Assembly: GCA_000711775.1 (NCBI GenBank)
Contig: ARYC01000096.1
Coordinates: forward strand, 1 to 64,000
From: Oxytricha trifallax
Lineage: Eukaryota; Ciliophora; Spirotrichea; Sporadotrichida; Oxytrichidae
Length of the DNA stretch: 64,000 nucleotides
Reading direction: 5' to 3'
Part shown: positions 1-11,683 of the stretch, piece by piece
Numbering within the stretch: the first letter of the stretch is position 1
Layout: each line of letters opens with the position of its first letter
Notes under the pieces: model-generated
The model's database searches: none
Told to the model about the DNA's origin: nothing
Seen by the model: the letters and a program-made list of their open reading frames with translations, nothing else
Translations under genes and position numbers: made by a program

Positions 1-601
1 CTTGCTCTATTCCTTCATCAAGAAGATGCCAGTACCAGATTTTTCTAAAGAGTTAAACTACGAATCTTACTTGAAATATATGGGTGCTTCTGCAACTCTT
101 ATAGCCAGCTCTCACTTATCTTGATCCCCTGTTTATCCTTATCTTCTGAAGAGATGCTGTACCTTTTCTTATGAGATTCTTGAATAATTTCTTTCAAGTA
201 ATCACCTTTAATTGTTGCAAGTATGCCAAAGAAATAGTTTTTTTTTCAGGTAGTTTATTTGACAACTGCTTCTTGAAGGCAGGTACTGCCGAAACCTCTG
301 GGTCATTCATAGCATCATCATATAAGTTAGTCACTGAGATTTCTGGATAGTTTGGAATCTCTGCAAACTTAACTTCTTAAGTTTTCAAAGCTTTCTTCTC
401 TTCGCAGAGTATCGCTCTTAGAAATGAAATTTTAGTGCCTTCCATCGTTGGCAAGAACAAACCATCTACATAGTCAAGATAAGTTACTATGATTTCATTA
501 CCTTGCTGCACCAGGTAGCGGTGCAAATCCTCCTTGCTTCTAAATCTTTGGATCAATTCTTGTGCTTGCACTCTTTTCATTGCATCTTTCATTGACTCCA
601 T
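1..601 (-). CDS. TBE 22-kDa protein, copy A, partial
   Basis: Second TBE gene, function unknown; known from the family as the 22-kDa ORF. The start ATG at 601 opens with MESMKDAMKRV, nearly identical to the copy at 59185. The first 75 codons are open. Later come TNLYDDAMND and LSNKLPE, the signature of the second half, but a frame break lies inside that half and the 3' end is cut by the window edge. TAA is read as Gln just after residue 74. It runs divergently from the kinase gene across an AT-rich repeat region. Confidence 0.8.
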
Positions 602-807
602 CTTGTTTACAGATCTAAGAAATGATATTCAAATTTAAGTTTATTGATTTCAATTATATACCTTTGTAAAACTTATTATTAAATATGGCATCCTATAGGA
701 GGTCAACCTCTAAGAAGGATATGGAGAAGGTTTTGAGAACTGGTTTCAAACTTGAGAGATTGATATCAATTTCTACTGTTATAGTTCCATATTTTTAAAT
801 TTAAATT

Positions 808-970
808 GGTACGTTCTTAATTAGAAGCAGCTCCTAAACTGCTAGTACTTAATTAGGAGCTTTAATTAATGTTAGTACTTAATTAGGAGCACCCTAATTT
901 AATCATAAAATGACAAATACCTCTAAAGCAGTACGTACTTAATTAGGTGCACCTCTTAAATCGGCACGTA
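808..970. repeat. Internal short repeats of TBE copy A
   Basis: Several copies of a unit close to GTACTTAATTAGGAGC occur between the two divergent TBE genes. The same repeats appear, inverted, at about 58815-58985 in copy C and in weaker form at 26450-26560 in copy B. The position between divergent starts suggests a promoter or transposase-binding region; this is inference. Confidence 0.6.
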
Positions 971-1162
971 CTATAATCAACTTATTATTTATAGAAATAA
1001 TGGTTACTTTCTCGCCTTTATTTACAGCTGGATCGTCTCTTACTGCCCATTATTCTCCTCTAATACTCTAAAAACTTCCCTTGAAACTTGTATGCTCGCA
1101 AACTTCTCATATAAGCTTTCAGTTCTCGAGGCAGTTTTATAATTTCAAATTCAAATTTAAAT

Positions 1163-2589
1163 ATGAGCGCTAACATTTTAAGAAAAACAACAGCACTTCC
1201 ATCAAACTAAATGAGACTTACCTTTGGCAGCAATAAAAAGTGTGATACTGCGAGATGAACTCTCATAAAGAACTACCAGAGCTATCACTTGATGTCTCTA
1301 TTATTAAAATAGAAATTAATAATAGAAAATAAATGGCAAACAAGTGTGTGGGAGACAGAGAGGAGGAGAAAGGTATTAATGAAATTCCTATACAAACTGA
1401 AGAAATAGAAGTATACTTTTGTGAGCTGTGTGAGAGAGATTTTGCTCATAAATCTAGCTGGTACAGGTATATGAAGGTTCATAAGGAAGCTAAGCCTACT
1501 GTATACTTAAAGCATGACAAAGTTATGGAAAGTATGATTGCTTTGAGTGCCATAAGCAGTACTCTCACACAAGAGACTTAAAGAAGCATCTTTTAAAAGC
1601 CCACAAGAAAGAAATAGAAGTTGAAGATTAAAACACTCAACTAAAGTTGCTCAACAAAAGAAAAGCAAGGGAGCCTCTTTAAGTTGCTGAGCTTAAAACA
1701 GGCAAGCGAATCAGAGTATGTGAGGATTGCACGCAACCTCTTAGCATCAGAGGTCACTAAAATCATGATTAAAATATAATACGAAAGAAAATTCCAGTAC
1801 TTGCATAGATTGATTTAGATACTTCTCTCTAAAGCTACCTAATTCTAGAGGACTCCTATGACAAGAAAGTTATGAAGGATCATCAGTATGCTTACAAGGT
1901 ATATCCTTTCAACTATCACCTTAGTGATGATAAATATTAAATGGAGTTTACTAATGAATATTAAGTACTCACTCAGGCTAAGTTTAAAGAGTGCAAATAC
2001 TTAATAAAGCAAGATCCTGTTCTCCTAGCCAAAGATCATGTAGCTTTCAGACTACCACTCTTTGAAATGACACTCAGAGATTTCATAACTGATCAAAGAA
2101 ATCATAGATAGCTTGCATTAATATCAACCTAAGCGATACAAGGTATCAAAGAGCTTCATAAGTTAGGCTTTGTTCACAGAGATCTCAAGCCTGAGAATAT
2201 AATGTTGAACTTCTCACCAGTAACAGTAACAATTATTGATTTCAACAGAGCCTTAAGAGTGCAAGTATCAAGGCTTGGAAGTGTAATGGGAACTCCAGGC
2301 TATTATCCAGAAAGAGAAGACTGGAGAGATGGAGACTTATAGTGGGATGTGTGGGCTTTAGCAGCAATAATAATAGAGTGCGATATGCCTCGCAATGAAT
2401 ACTACTCTAAAAGATGCAAGAAGGATGCTAAACAAAGAATAAAGCAATTTATTGAAAAAACAAGAGTATCTCAATCAATAAAACAAATGGCAGAGTAAAT
2501 AATAATTAAACCAAACTCAGATCAGACATACCAATAGAGTAGATAGAGTTGTGGTTAAGTAAGATAAACTTCAGACCTCTCCCACATGA
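1163..2589 (+). CDS. TBE 57-kDa zinc-finger / kinase-like protein, copy A
   Basis: Third TBE gene. It starts MSANILRKTT at 1163, as in the other copies. An N-terminal C2H2 finger is visible (CELCERDFAHKSSWYRYMK). The second half is protein-kinase-like: HRDLKPEN is the catalytic loop, IIDFN stands where DFG is expected, and GTPGYYPERE follows as the activation-segment end. DFG is replaced by DFN, so activity is uncertain. UAR codons are used as Gln throughout. Frame breaks lie near 1250, near 1525 (inside the second finger) and near the 3' end, so this copy is probably not functional. Host protein targets are unknown. Confidence 0.85.
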
Positions 2590-2722
2590 TCCTAAGGTGC
2601 ATTTTGAGTTATTAAATTAAATACATTTACTATAAATTTCACATTAAAACGTATTAATAACCCCAACCCCTAACAAATTCCCTGCAAATCAAAGCACTTA
2701 TAAACCTCACTAAGGGGTTTTG

Positions 2723-2890
2723 AATGTGATAGAGAGGAACCGCCATTAGTAAAGTCTAGCTATTTTTGAATTCTCTTGCGAACAATTACCATATTGCTTA
2801 GGTTTCCATAAAGGTAACTGCTACTAATTTAAATAATTTTATTTTCAAAACTTAAACTTATTTCAATAAATCGAATATATTCCTACAATA
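2723..2890. repeat. Right half of a palindromic element interrupted by TBE copy A
   Basis: Starts at the TBE junction and matches the right arm of the palindromic elements at 13414 and 23134: ACCGCCATTAGTAAAGTC, then GAATTCTC, CCATATTG and a terminal TTCCTACAATA. The left arm is absent from the window. The TBE evidently entered near the loop, and the missing arm should lie beyond the far end of that TBE. Confidence 0.75.
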
Positions 2891-3012
2891 ACAATCTCTT
2901 CTATAAATAAATAATTCGTTCTTAGAAAAAATATTAGTGAAGGCAAGGAAATTCTTAAGTTTCCTAAATGCAGTTTCCAATTTATTTTTCCCATCAACCC
3001 CCCGAATTAAAT

Positions 3013-3117
3013 GATTCTAGTCATTTAGACCTCGCTGAACACGAATATGAAATTCGTTTCGTCGTATCTTCAAAATTCGCAAAGATACCAGCACATAATG
3101 TTTTGTTTTAGGAATTG
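3013..3117 (+). repeat. Dispersed repeat, plus orientation (pair of 8086-8191)
   Basis: About 105 bases that match the reverse complement of 8086-8191 along their whole length, with shared blocks such as GACCTCGC, CACGAATATGAAA and GTTTTGTTTTA. The pair is inverted and encloses the channel gene and the acidic-protein gene. No coding potential is seen. Confidence 0.7.
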
Positions 3118-4059
3118 ATGAGGAATTAAGTTAATATTAGTAATTTAGGATTTTCATGGCATCTGGAGAGGGTCACTGTAATTCATGAGGTGACCTAAAA
3201 TAAAGTTAATATACTAAATTTGGGCTTCTGAGCAAGAGTGTAACACCAAAACACAAGATATATAGCCGTTTTCAAATGTTATGGAGGGGTCATTTAGTCA
3301 TTTTTGAAATTTCTAAAAATTTGTCAAAATTCTTTTTATCTTATGACACTAAATAGATCATATAAAATATGCATTTTATTTTTAATAGTGAACTAATAGA
3401 ATCAAATGCCTTTACTACTCATCTATGATTTAATAAAGTTACTTTTTAATTATTAAGAATTATTTTATATAGATAGTCAACGAAGAGGGATTAAAAAGAA
3501 TTACAATGCTGACATTAGGTTTTCAGTTGAAGGTTATTACGTCATTCCTGTTTTACTACATCTAAGGTAAATAACGGGAAACAAATCATTACTAAAAAGA
3601 TTGAGCTTAACTCACTAGTGAATAATTCCTAGAGAGACTCAAGAGAAAGTACCTATATTGTAGTTTATATTTTACTTTTGAACTAATCATCAATTTAAAG
3701 ATCAATCTAAAAAAATTAAACTGTCACTAAGTAAGTCAAATTATAAATATATAGTTATAATATAAATCGTTATTAAATCTAAAATTTTTAATACTATAAG
3801 AATTTTTTTAAAACCTTGCTTGAAGTATAATTTTAGAATTAGGTAATTAATAGCAAAATTAAGTGTTTTAGAGTATTGGTAAAAGCTTTGAAACATATTA
3901 ATATATACTATGCTATGAAAAATTTAAACTTATAGAATAAGATTTATTTTAAGAAACTAGTCATAGAATTAATATTTAAAAAATCTTACAAGTTATTAAT
4001 TAAGTATATTATTTAGAAATATGTTATATGGTTATAATAGTACAAGAGTGCATATTACC
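3118..4059. other. AT-rich spacer
   Basis: No convincing reading frame, RNA gene or repeat was seen here. It is AT-rich with frequent TGA in all frames. It probably holds IES or germline-limited spacer upstream of the channel gene. Confidence 0.5.
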
Positions 4060-6959
4060 TGATTACTTACTATAATGCAAATGATCTTGTAAATGTAATG
4101 ATTCAAAATGATGGATTATACACAGAAGCAAGTTTCACATTTGTGAGTTAGTCATTGATAGAGCAATTAAAAGACGATGTTATAAGTTTAGATGAACTGG
4201 AACCAGCACTATTAGAAAGTGTGATTTACAATATTATACCTGGAGTCTACTTTATATTTTATTAAGGTAGAACAATCTTTCATGCAATTTGCAATTAAAA
4301 AATGAACTCGAAAAAATCATGAAAATATGTCAACCTGATGATAAGATTGTTTTTTCCTTCCCTTTTTACCACATTTTTTGGGTAAAACTCCAATTCATAT
4401 TTTAGATGAAACTCTGAACTACAAAAGTATAAGCATGCTATTGCAGTGCCTATCCTTGTATCCTATAGATCATCATTCATGATCTATCAGAGATATGCAT
4501 CAAAAATTTATATCTCATGAACTGCCAAACTTTATAGACTATATTGGTAAAAGATTCATAATCCTGAAAAATTAAATTATTTATCTCGCCTCAATTCATC
4601 TTATAATTATTAATTTGCCTTTATTTTTTTACTACTTCAGAGACCTTTAATAAAGTCTAATTAATTATTTTTTAATTTATGAAAATTTCAACATTTAATT
4701 ATATCTATGAAATAATTAAATTAGCATGATACTTTGGGGTTTTGATTCTTGCAAACAAAGTAAATTGTAGCACTTGACAAGGTTCTATTGATTGATGTTA
4801 ACACTAGAGAAATAGTGGCTTAATTATTGTTTGAGTAAAAGACTATTGAACCTTAAGTATTTAAAGTCAATAATAAAACCAAAGTTGCAACAAGCATTAT
4901 ACTTAAATTTATTGATTTACCAGATGCTTGCCACTATCTCAACCCTAAATTTGATGATTTCTTTAAGGAACTTGCAAAGACAACGCATTATGAGTGCTTT
5001 ATGAGCAAGGCCATTCAGAGCTTGATAGATTTCAACTACCCCTTAGTATAAAGACATATAATTATGGTAATAGTGTTGCCTTTCCTCTTGTTTCACGCAA
5101 TGTTTGTTTGTTATACGAATTTGGTTTATGAGCACAGAAATGAAGATGATAATTATGGTTTGGATAAATGGGCTTTTGCAGTTGCTCTAATATGCTTTTC
5201 TTTCTGCTTCCTATATAACTTGAAATAAGTTAGATGGTCAACTAAGGTATATCATATCGATAATTTTAGCTATAGTTCATTATAAGAAATAAACCCTCAG
5301 AAATATTTCTTTAATTAAATTAATGTAATAATTTAATACGGAAGTATATTTAATTTTGAAAGTATGTTTCTAATTATAATTTGAATTTATATTTTATGAT
5401 TATATAATTTAGCCAAAAATAGAGTCTTTTCATAATATATTTTATAGTGACTATAAAGATTTTCAAAATTATTTTAATTTATGGCTAATTGTTAATTAGA
5501 TTAAGTAATATTGTTTACTTAATAAGTATTTTTTGAAGACATAATATATATATTAATAATTTTAACATATTTTTGGGATTTAATTAATTCTTATAACTTT
5601 TTTATTTTTATTTAATTAATTCCTTAATATAAATAAAGGACATTTCTTTAATTCTTTTGGAATTTCATTGATATTCTTTCACTTATGGTAGTTCATAGTT
5701 TCATAGATTTTGCAAATCAGTGGGAAGTTGGATATAGAAATTAATTAAAAATTTGAAAGAAGTATTTTGACTTTTGCAAAAATATAAGATTTATTAACAT
5801 TCTTTATGTGGCTTAAGGTTCTGTACATTTTGAGAATATTCAAGATCACTGGGTATTTAATTGAATATACTAATTTATAATGTTGAAGATGACTTATAGT
5901 TTATTCCTAATTTCTTCTATGACATAGTCTATGCTTACAGAATGAATGATCTTAGGTGATTTTAACATTACTGCATTTGGTGATGTTGCTGTTCCTTTAG
6001 CATATGTATTTTGGTTCCTTTGGTCCATCCTTGATATGATTGTAATGCTTAATTCATTAATTGCTTTAATTTCAGATACTTATGTAAGAGTCGCAAGTAA
6101 TTCTGAGCAAGCAGCTTATTAAGAAATGACAAAACTTGTAGATTAGAACTAGGACTTGATCCCTGACCATGTCAAGAATAGATATGCACCTAATAATCTA
6201 TATCTGATAGTTCTCGACAACCTTGAAAAGATTGATAACAAGACAAACCCATTTTTGAACAAAATTGAGCAGCTAAATAAAAAGCTTATGCTTGAGATTA
6301 ACAGCAGTTCCACTCATAGATCTAATAATTTGTAAGAGGAAATAAATCAACTAAAGAAGGAGGTCAATGTGAAACTTCAAGCAATTACAAATAAAGCCAA
6401 CAGCATTAACATTAATCAAAAGAATATCCAAGATTTCACTCAAAAGTTCTATCAATTCCTGACACTGAAATGTTCATATCTAAATTGCATCATCACTCAC
6501 TTGTCAAGAGACAACTTAAGTAATTGGAGAAGATTACAAGCTTCGCTAAATAAATATTTTTAATATAATAAATTCTATTGCAACGGTTAAAGTTATTCAG
6601 GATGCAAAAGTGATATGAAAGCTGAGTCAACTAAATATAAGAAGGAGGATGCAGACATAATTCATCATTGCTTTGCTTGTGGATTTTATAAAATAAATTA
6701 GTGCAAATTTTACTACTGCTCAACTTTCTTCAAGGAATATGGCTTAAAAAGTAATTAAAACCCTAAAAGGGATATGAAGTATGAATTATTTCAAAAGTTG
6801 ACAAAAAACACTGAGATTGGAGGGTGGTTGTGCGATGCTAGATTTTTTAAGGGATGTTAATATATAACTTTTAAGTTATGGAACTCAACAGATGACATCA
6901 CTAACTCCTGTCGTGAGTGTGACTTTTGCGATAAGTGTATAATTGGCCATAAAGCATGA
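4060..6959 (+). CDS. TRP-like cation channel, germline copy in blocks
   Basis: Looks like the large ciliate family of ankyrin-containing TRP-type channels. Blocks in order: about 4060-4300 and 4310-4560 (ankyrin-like, with GKTPIHILDE and YPIDHHS); 4760-5370 (two membrane segments, VIVLPFLLFHAMF and FAVALICFSFCFL); 5640-5875 (LKVLYILRIFKITGYLI, an S4/S5-type segment); 5885-6959 (pore-side GDFNITAFGDVAVPL and the last helix DMIVMLNSLIALISD, then a coiled coil and a Cys-rich tail ending at TGA 6957). Spacers of 100-300 bases look like IESs. A membrane segment expected between about 5875 and 5885 is missing, which suggests a scrambled or partial gene. Confidence 0.65.
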
Positions 6960-7124
6960 TTACCCAAACTTAAATTATATTTATAACTACAATAAGATAA
7001 TTCCTAGTAAAAATTAAAATAAATATTTAAAGAATGAATAACAAATTCAAGTATTTATTTTTAATATTAAGATATTTCATTACTTACTAGGGATGAAAAT
7101 GAAATAATATAGTAATATATAAAC

Positions 7125-7860
7125 ATGATATTAGGAAGCATATTATTATTAGAAATTATTACAAGCAAAAGAACTAATAGGAGAGCAGCATCAGCAGCAG
7201 TTGTGGATGATAATTTTGACCACCCCCCCACAGAATTCAAACAGGAGAATAACCTTAAAGGACAAGATTAAATGAAAGAAAGCATCAGTGACAAACAATC
7301 AGAGATAAAGGCAATAAAGATTTAATTCCAAAGAAGAGAAGCAGGGGACTTTGATCCTGAATCAGTTGAATATGACAGTGAATATGAATATGGAGGTAAA
7401 AACTAAGATGACTATGATTATTATTAAGAACTGCATTAGAACTACGGCAATAATAATCCAACCAGCCAATATAAATACTCAATAAAATTTACAATAATCT
7501 TAAGTTCAACAATAGAAAAGTGCAATTCCTATTAATGAAAAGTAGAAGACTTATAATAATTAAGAATATACATACTAACTATCAAGCAGTAATTAATAGG
7601 ATAAAGAACATGAATAGAAGAAGGACGATTAAATGCTGAAGGCATTTTACAAATAAAAAATGAATAATAACGCATCTGATAAGCAATAATTACTAATCAA
7701 AAACGATAAAAAGATTAATCTCATCTATGTTGATTACAAATTAGATATTAAATTTGGAGTTAAAGTCAATAACTCACTCAAAATCCAACAAAAAATTTAA
7801 TTATCTTCAAATTTATGGTGTAAATAGTAACCAAAATTGAAATTGCTGTATCATAATTGA
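7125..7860 (+). CDS. Acidic Gln/Asp-rich protein, unknown function
   Basis: Opens at ATG 7125 with a hydrophobic start (MILGSILLLEII), then RRAASAAVVDD and a long Glu/Asp/Tyr-rich stretch (SVEYDSEYEYGG). The open frame changes near 7455 and continues as QQQKSAIPINEKQKTY and NLIYVDYKLDIKFGVKV to TGA 7858. The frame change may be a small indel or an unseen intron or IES. The last codons run into a 20-base tandem repeat. I do not recognise the family. The amino-acid bias is typical of real ciliate proteins, but no domain is visible. Confidence 0.5.
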
Positions 7861-7980
7861 AAATGGTGTATCATAATTGAAAATGGCCTGTCAGAATAGT
7901 CTGATTGCCTTAAACGATTCTGGTAGCCTTAAAACGATTATGGTAGCCTTAAAACGAATATGGTAGCCTTAAAATTCATT
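7826..7980. repeat. 20-base tandem repeats
   Basis: Two copies of TGTATCATAATTGAAAATGG are followed by an imperfect unit, then three units of TGGTAGCCTTAAAACGATTA in exact 20-base register at 7921, 7941 and 7961. Two different sequences share one period. It lies at the 3' end of the preceding gene. Confidence 0.8.
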
Positions 7981-8085
7981 TAGGTTATATAAACCCTCTA
8001 AATTAAGACATTTGGTAATTAAAGCACTTTGATTGTTCGTTAATGATCCTGATTTTTGTCATTTTATTAAGAGACATAGATTAAT

Positions 8086-8191
8086 GCAATCCTTAAAACA
8101 AAACTTTAAATGCGTATAACTTTGCGCGATTTTAACATATGACAAAATAGTTTTCATATTCGTGCTCGGCGAGGTCAAAATGACCAGAATC
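8086..8191 (-). repeat. Dispersed repeat, minus orientation (pair of 3013-3117)
   Basis: Reverse complement matches 3013-3117 over about 105 bases without large gaps. It contains TTTCATATTCGTGCTCGGCG. The two copies are about 5.1 kb apart in inverted order. Confidence 0.7.
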
Positions 8192-8459
8192 TTTATTTAT
8201 GGAATTCTTTCATTTAGTTAAATGTTCATTTTAAACACTTTTTTAACTTGTTTTCAACTCTAATTAATTATTTTAAACTTTGTTATATAGAAATTAATAT
8301 AGAAACATATGGAATAATTGAAAGTAGTTTTGTAAATGAGAGTTTCCATGTTAATTACTAACAAAGCTGCTTTATTTAGCGGATGTACGTAACTCCATTT
8401 CATTTTATTGGAAGGAATATATTAAAATTATTTTTACTTTTAATTAATATAGGAATAAC

Positions 8460-9804
8460 TAAATTGAAAAATTGATGATGATCTCATTATATTGAAAAAC
8501 AAGAATGACTGAGCTATTGTAGATTAAGTATTAGATCCAAGGACATTCATAGTGCTGTATAAAATGATTAAAAATCAAAAGTTAGATATTGTTTATGGTT
8601 GTTTGAGTGCTGTAAAGGAGGCTCATGTATATCTAGCAGAAGGTCATTTGGACTTAGACACCATTGAACTAAAAATCCACATGATTTATTCAATAATACT
8701 TAATAGATATAAAGAGAGAATTTGCCATAAAGATATTCAAAACTTTGATATTGATCTTCAAAGTTAAAGAATGCTACGTGGAAGGTGAATTTCATTTTCG
8801 TAAGGGTCACTGTAAATTAAACCCACGCAAGATGGTATATCTATCGCCTGAAAAGGAAGTAAGAAATCTTAAGAGATCGAACTAAACAGATGGCAGCATC
8901 AAAGCCCCTAAACCAATCTTCTAGAGAATAATGTTATTGTTATGGAATTCATTGGTGAAAATGGTGGGAGCATTAAGATAGAAAGATGCACAAATTATTG
9001 ATTTGCAACAAACTTACGCTGATGTTTAGTTTATAATAAGGAGGATGTATCATATGTGCAGATTGGTTCATGCTGATTTCAGTGAATACAATATGCTCTA
9101 CTATGAGTTATTTGTTATTTAAAGGGGAAGTCTGGGTATTTTATGTGAGTTAATCAGTTGAGCATGATCACCTTATGGCTTTAATTTTCTTAAAAAGAAA
9201 TTGCGCTAATGTTAATGACTTTTTCAAGAAGAGAGGACTCCATACTCTGAACACTAATTGTAATTTTTTTGTTCAAATGATATTTTTATTTATATTATAG
9301 CAAACCTTTGGCTTTGTGACAGATATTGCAATGACAGATGAATCCCAAGGACTGACTGATATCTTTTCTAAACTCATAGATGCAATATAAATTGAAGATG
9401 AAGTTAATGATAAATTATTTGAACAGTCATATATCCCGCTTACCCTATAGGAGTTGACTCTTGAAGAAATAGAAAAGACAAAGAACGTAAATAGACTTTA
9501 TGCCAAACTAACTGGAATATAAGATAAATAAGAAAAGTAAGAAGAATGGGTATTTTAGGAACAACCAAATCAGAAAGACGTCAAGTATGACGAAGATAAG
9601 AAGGAAGGTAGTGATAGCGATGACAGTGAAGATGATGAAGAGGATAAAATAGATCAATCCTACAGTAAGTTTGAAAGGAAGGACCAAAGAATAAATGAAA
9701 TAACATAAGAAGAAAGAAAAAGAAAAGAAGAGAGAGAAAAGAAAAGAAAGACAAAAGCACTTAAGTATGCCAAGAAGAAGGGTGAGAAGAAAAATAAAAA
9801 GTGA
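8460..9804 (+). CDS. RIO1-type atypical kinase (RIOK1-like), damaged germline copy
   Basis: RIO1 kinases act in 40S ribosome maturation. Seen here in order: [11 protein letters not shown] (metazoan VKEANVY), ELKIHM with the ATP-site Lys, [34 protein letters not shown], catalytic [50 protein letters not shown], and a Lys/Glu-rich tail ending at TGA 9802. The residue before VSQ is Tyr where the family has the metal-binding Asp (IDVSQ). Frames shift around VIVMEFIG and again before VSQ. A short AT-rich insert at about 9257-9300 has GT..AG ends, but simple removal does not keep frame. It is either a decayed paralogue or an MDS set with small IES residues. Confidence 0.8.
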
Positions 9805-9823
9805 GACTATATATCTGCCTATA

Positions 9824-11480
9824 TCATATAATTATTTATTTAAATAAGACTAGTTATTTGTTTATACCGATAATCTCTGTTTTACATAGCTAATATGGAA
9901 TTGAATGAATTCTATATAAATTACATTCTATATATGTTAAATTGTTTATATACCTTACACAATTGATATATTTACTAGTCCTGGAAATAAGTTTCTGTTT
10001 AAATCTAGGATTCTCTTATAAAAACAGAATATAAACTTCATACGTTAGCACTTTTTCAACTTAAACTCTCTCCACAAATGTATCACCCATTTAAAACCAA
10101 TAGTGGTCTTCTATATATTCATAGCTTACATAGGCAACGTAGTACCACTACCCATACCACTTACATGGCTCACTACTCCATACAGTCGATATTTATACTA
10201 AGGCATCCAAGGCTCATCTATTTAAGCATTTAAATACTAATCAAACGACTTCTGATCATTTTGCATTACTTTGCGTATTAAAAAGTTGTCCAAGCTCAAT
10301 TCCAGAGGGAAGCTAACTGTTTTACAGGTTTTATAGAATGTAAAAACTGATTGAGTAAACCTTTTCAGAATTATCACCTGATTAATTGGAGGATCCAGCA
10401 ACATATAGCGTTTCAAAGCATGAGTCTTATAGCGCTTCTATACTTCTAAAATTAAAGCTTAGGAATTTAAAATCTTACAGACAGGGTATTTGTCTCAAGT
10501 ACAGAGCTCATAGTGATATAAATTGGATTTATCAAATAAATTTTCTATTCAACTGCGATAAAAAAGACCACCTTCCTAAGAGTTATCGTCTAGAGGTTCC
10601 TTTTAAGATCTTGGTTTAAAATAGAAAAATTTGTCTTAGTTCTCATCACAGTAACACGGTATTTTATTCATCTCATTCATAAGTGAGAACCTTTTCCCTC
10701 CACGAATTGAAAATAAGGCAAACTATTTGCCTTCACTTCTAATTCATACTTAGAATGTGATCTGTTAACTTCTAATTAATTAGAAGCTATATGGGAAGTA
10801 TCTGGATCTTTGCTTGATTAATTTTGTACAAAACTTTACCTCATATTAATTTCTTCGATTCTATGAGGTAGTCTTGATGGTGTCTCTACTTTTGTTATTT
10901 TTAACTCTGCATCAACACTCTCTTTCTTTTTCTTCTAAATGACTTGTAATTAATTGGTAGCTAAATATTAATTTCTTGGGGACTTTTGACATCTATATGT
11001 AATATCTTCTTTTTTTACACTACTCTTACTTCGATTATTCATTATTACTATTTATTGTGAGAATCTGACATTAGGTGTTTCTTTTATAGCATCTTGAGAC
11101 AGTTAAGGTAAAGAAAGTTATTAATTTGTTTTTAAATCTATAGCCACTTACTTTATAGAATTAACTGTTTTCTCTCTTTTCTTAATTTACAGCTGCAAAA
11201 TATTTTTACATAGAATTCATGTGACAATAAGCTTTTATTTTTATTGTTGATTTCTGGTAGCACTAGAGTAGGAGTCACAAAATGATTGTTTTAATTTTTA
11301 AATGAAATTGTAAGTGAATTATCCAATGCTGACTCCTTTGTTCTAGATACTCTTTGACATTCTAAGCAAAGTACTGTATTCAAAAAATACCCTCCAAAAA
11401 TTTCTTTGACTAAACTTTTCTGTATTCCTCTTATCTTTCCTTCCTCACTATGTTTTAATTCATTCTATGCATGTTTTATT
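9824..11480 (-). CDS. Ubiquitin-specific protease (USP16/45-like), damaged germline copy
   Basis: Deubiquitinase family. Reading leftward: IFGGYFLNTVLCLECQRV then ALDNSLTISF (fingers region), a linker (LKITKVETPSRLPHRIEEIN), DPPINQVIILKRFTQ, KTVSFPLELSLDNFL, YKYRLYGVVSHVSGMGSG, YVAYVSYEY, and the C-terminal VEKVLTYEVYILFLQ. The catalytic His box should read SGHYVAY; here one base is missing exactly there, so the His codon and frame are lost. The Cys box is not found in the window. Blocks lie in different frames near 10680 and 10960. The 3' end faces RIO1, about 20 bases away. Confidence 0.75.
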
Positions 11481-11683
11481 AAAATTTTTTTAATTAATTA
11501 TTGTTATTACACATTAAAAACTATTCTTATTAATTTAAAGTATATCTAAATCTTTTTCCCATATAGATTTTGTTCACACATTTGTATAGCGTAAAATTGG
11601 TAAGCCCCTGAGCAAATTGTTAATAGATTGGAGAATATTCTATACATATTTACCTTTTAAGTCACAAAAAATGCCTTTTAAAG

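Larger units (their letters stand above)
1..2722. mobile_element. TBE transposon copy A, right part (left part outside window)
   Basis: Telomere-bearing element seen from inside. It carries the 22-kDa gene (minus) and the zinc-finger/kinase gene (plus), and ends at 2722 with a tip containing CCCCAACCCCTAAC and then GGGGTTTTG, matching the tip of the copy ending at 61121. The transposase gene would lie left of base 1. The outer G4T4 tract is shorter than in the other copies. Orientation is opposite to the copies at 57060 and 62799. The next bases are AAT, fitting the ANT target known for TBEs. The flanking sequence is the middle of a palindromic element, so this is a nested insertion. Confidence 0.9.

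Noticed and set aside
7285-7482. Minus-strand frame under the acidic-protein gene
   Set aside because: Shadow of the plus-strand coding block; His/Leu/Ile composition follows from the antisense of Asp/Glu/Tyr codons.
10386-10760. Plus-strand frame from TTG at 10386
   Set aside because: It is the antisense of conserved ubiquitin-protease blocks (DPPINQVIILKRF), which are far better supported.
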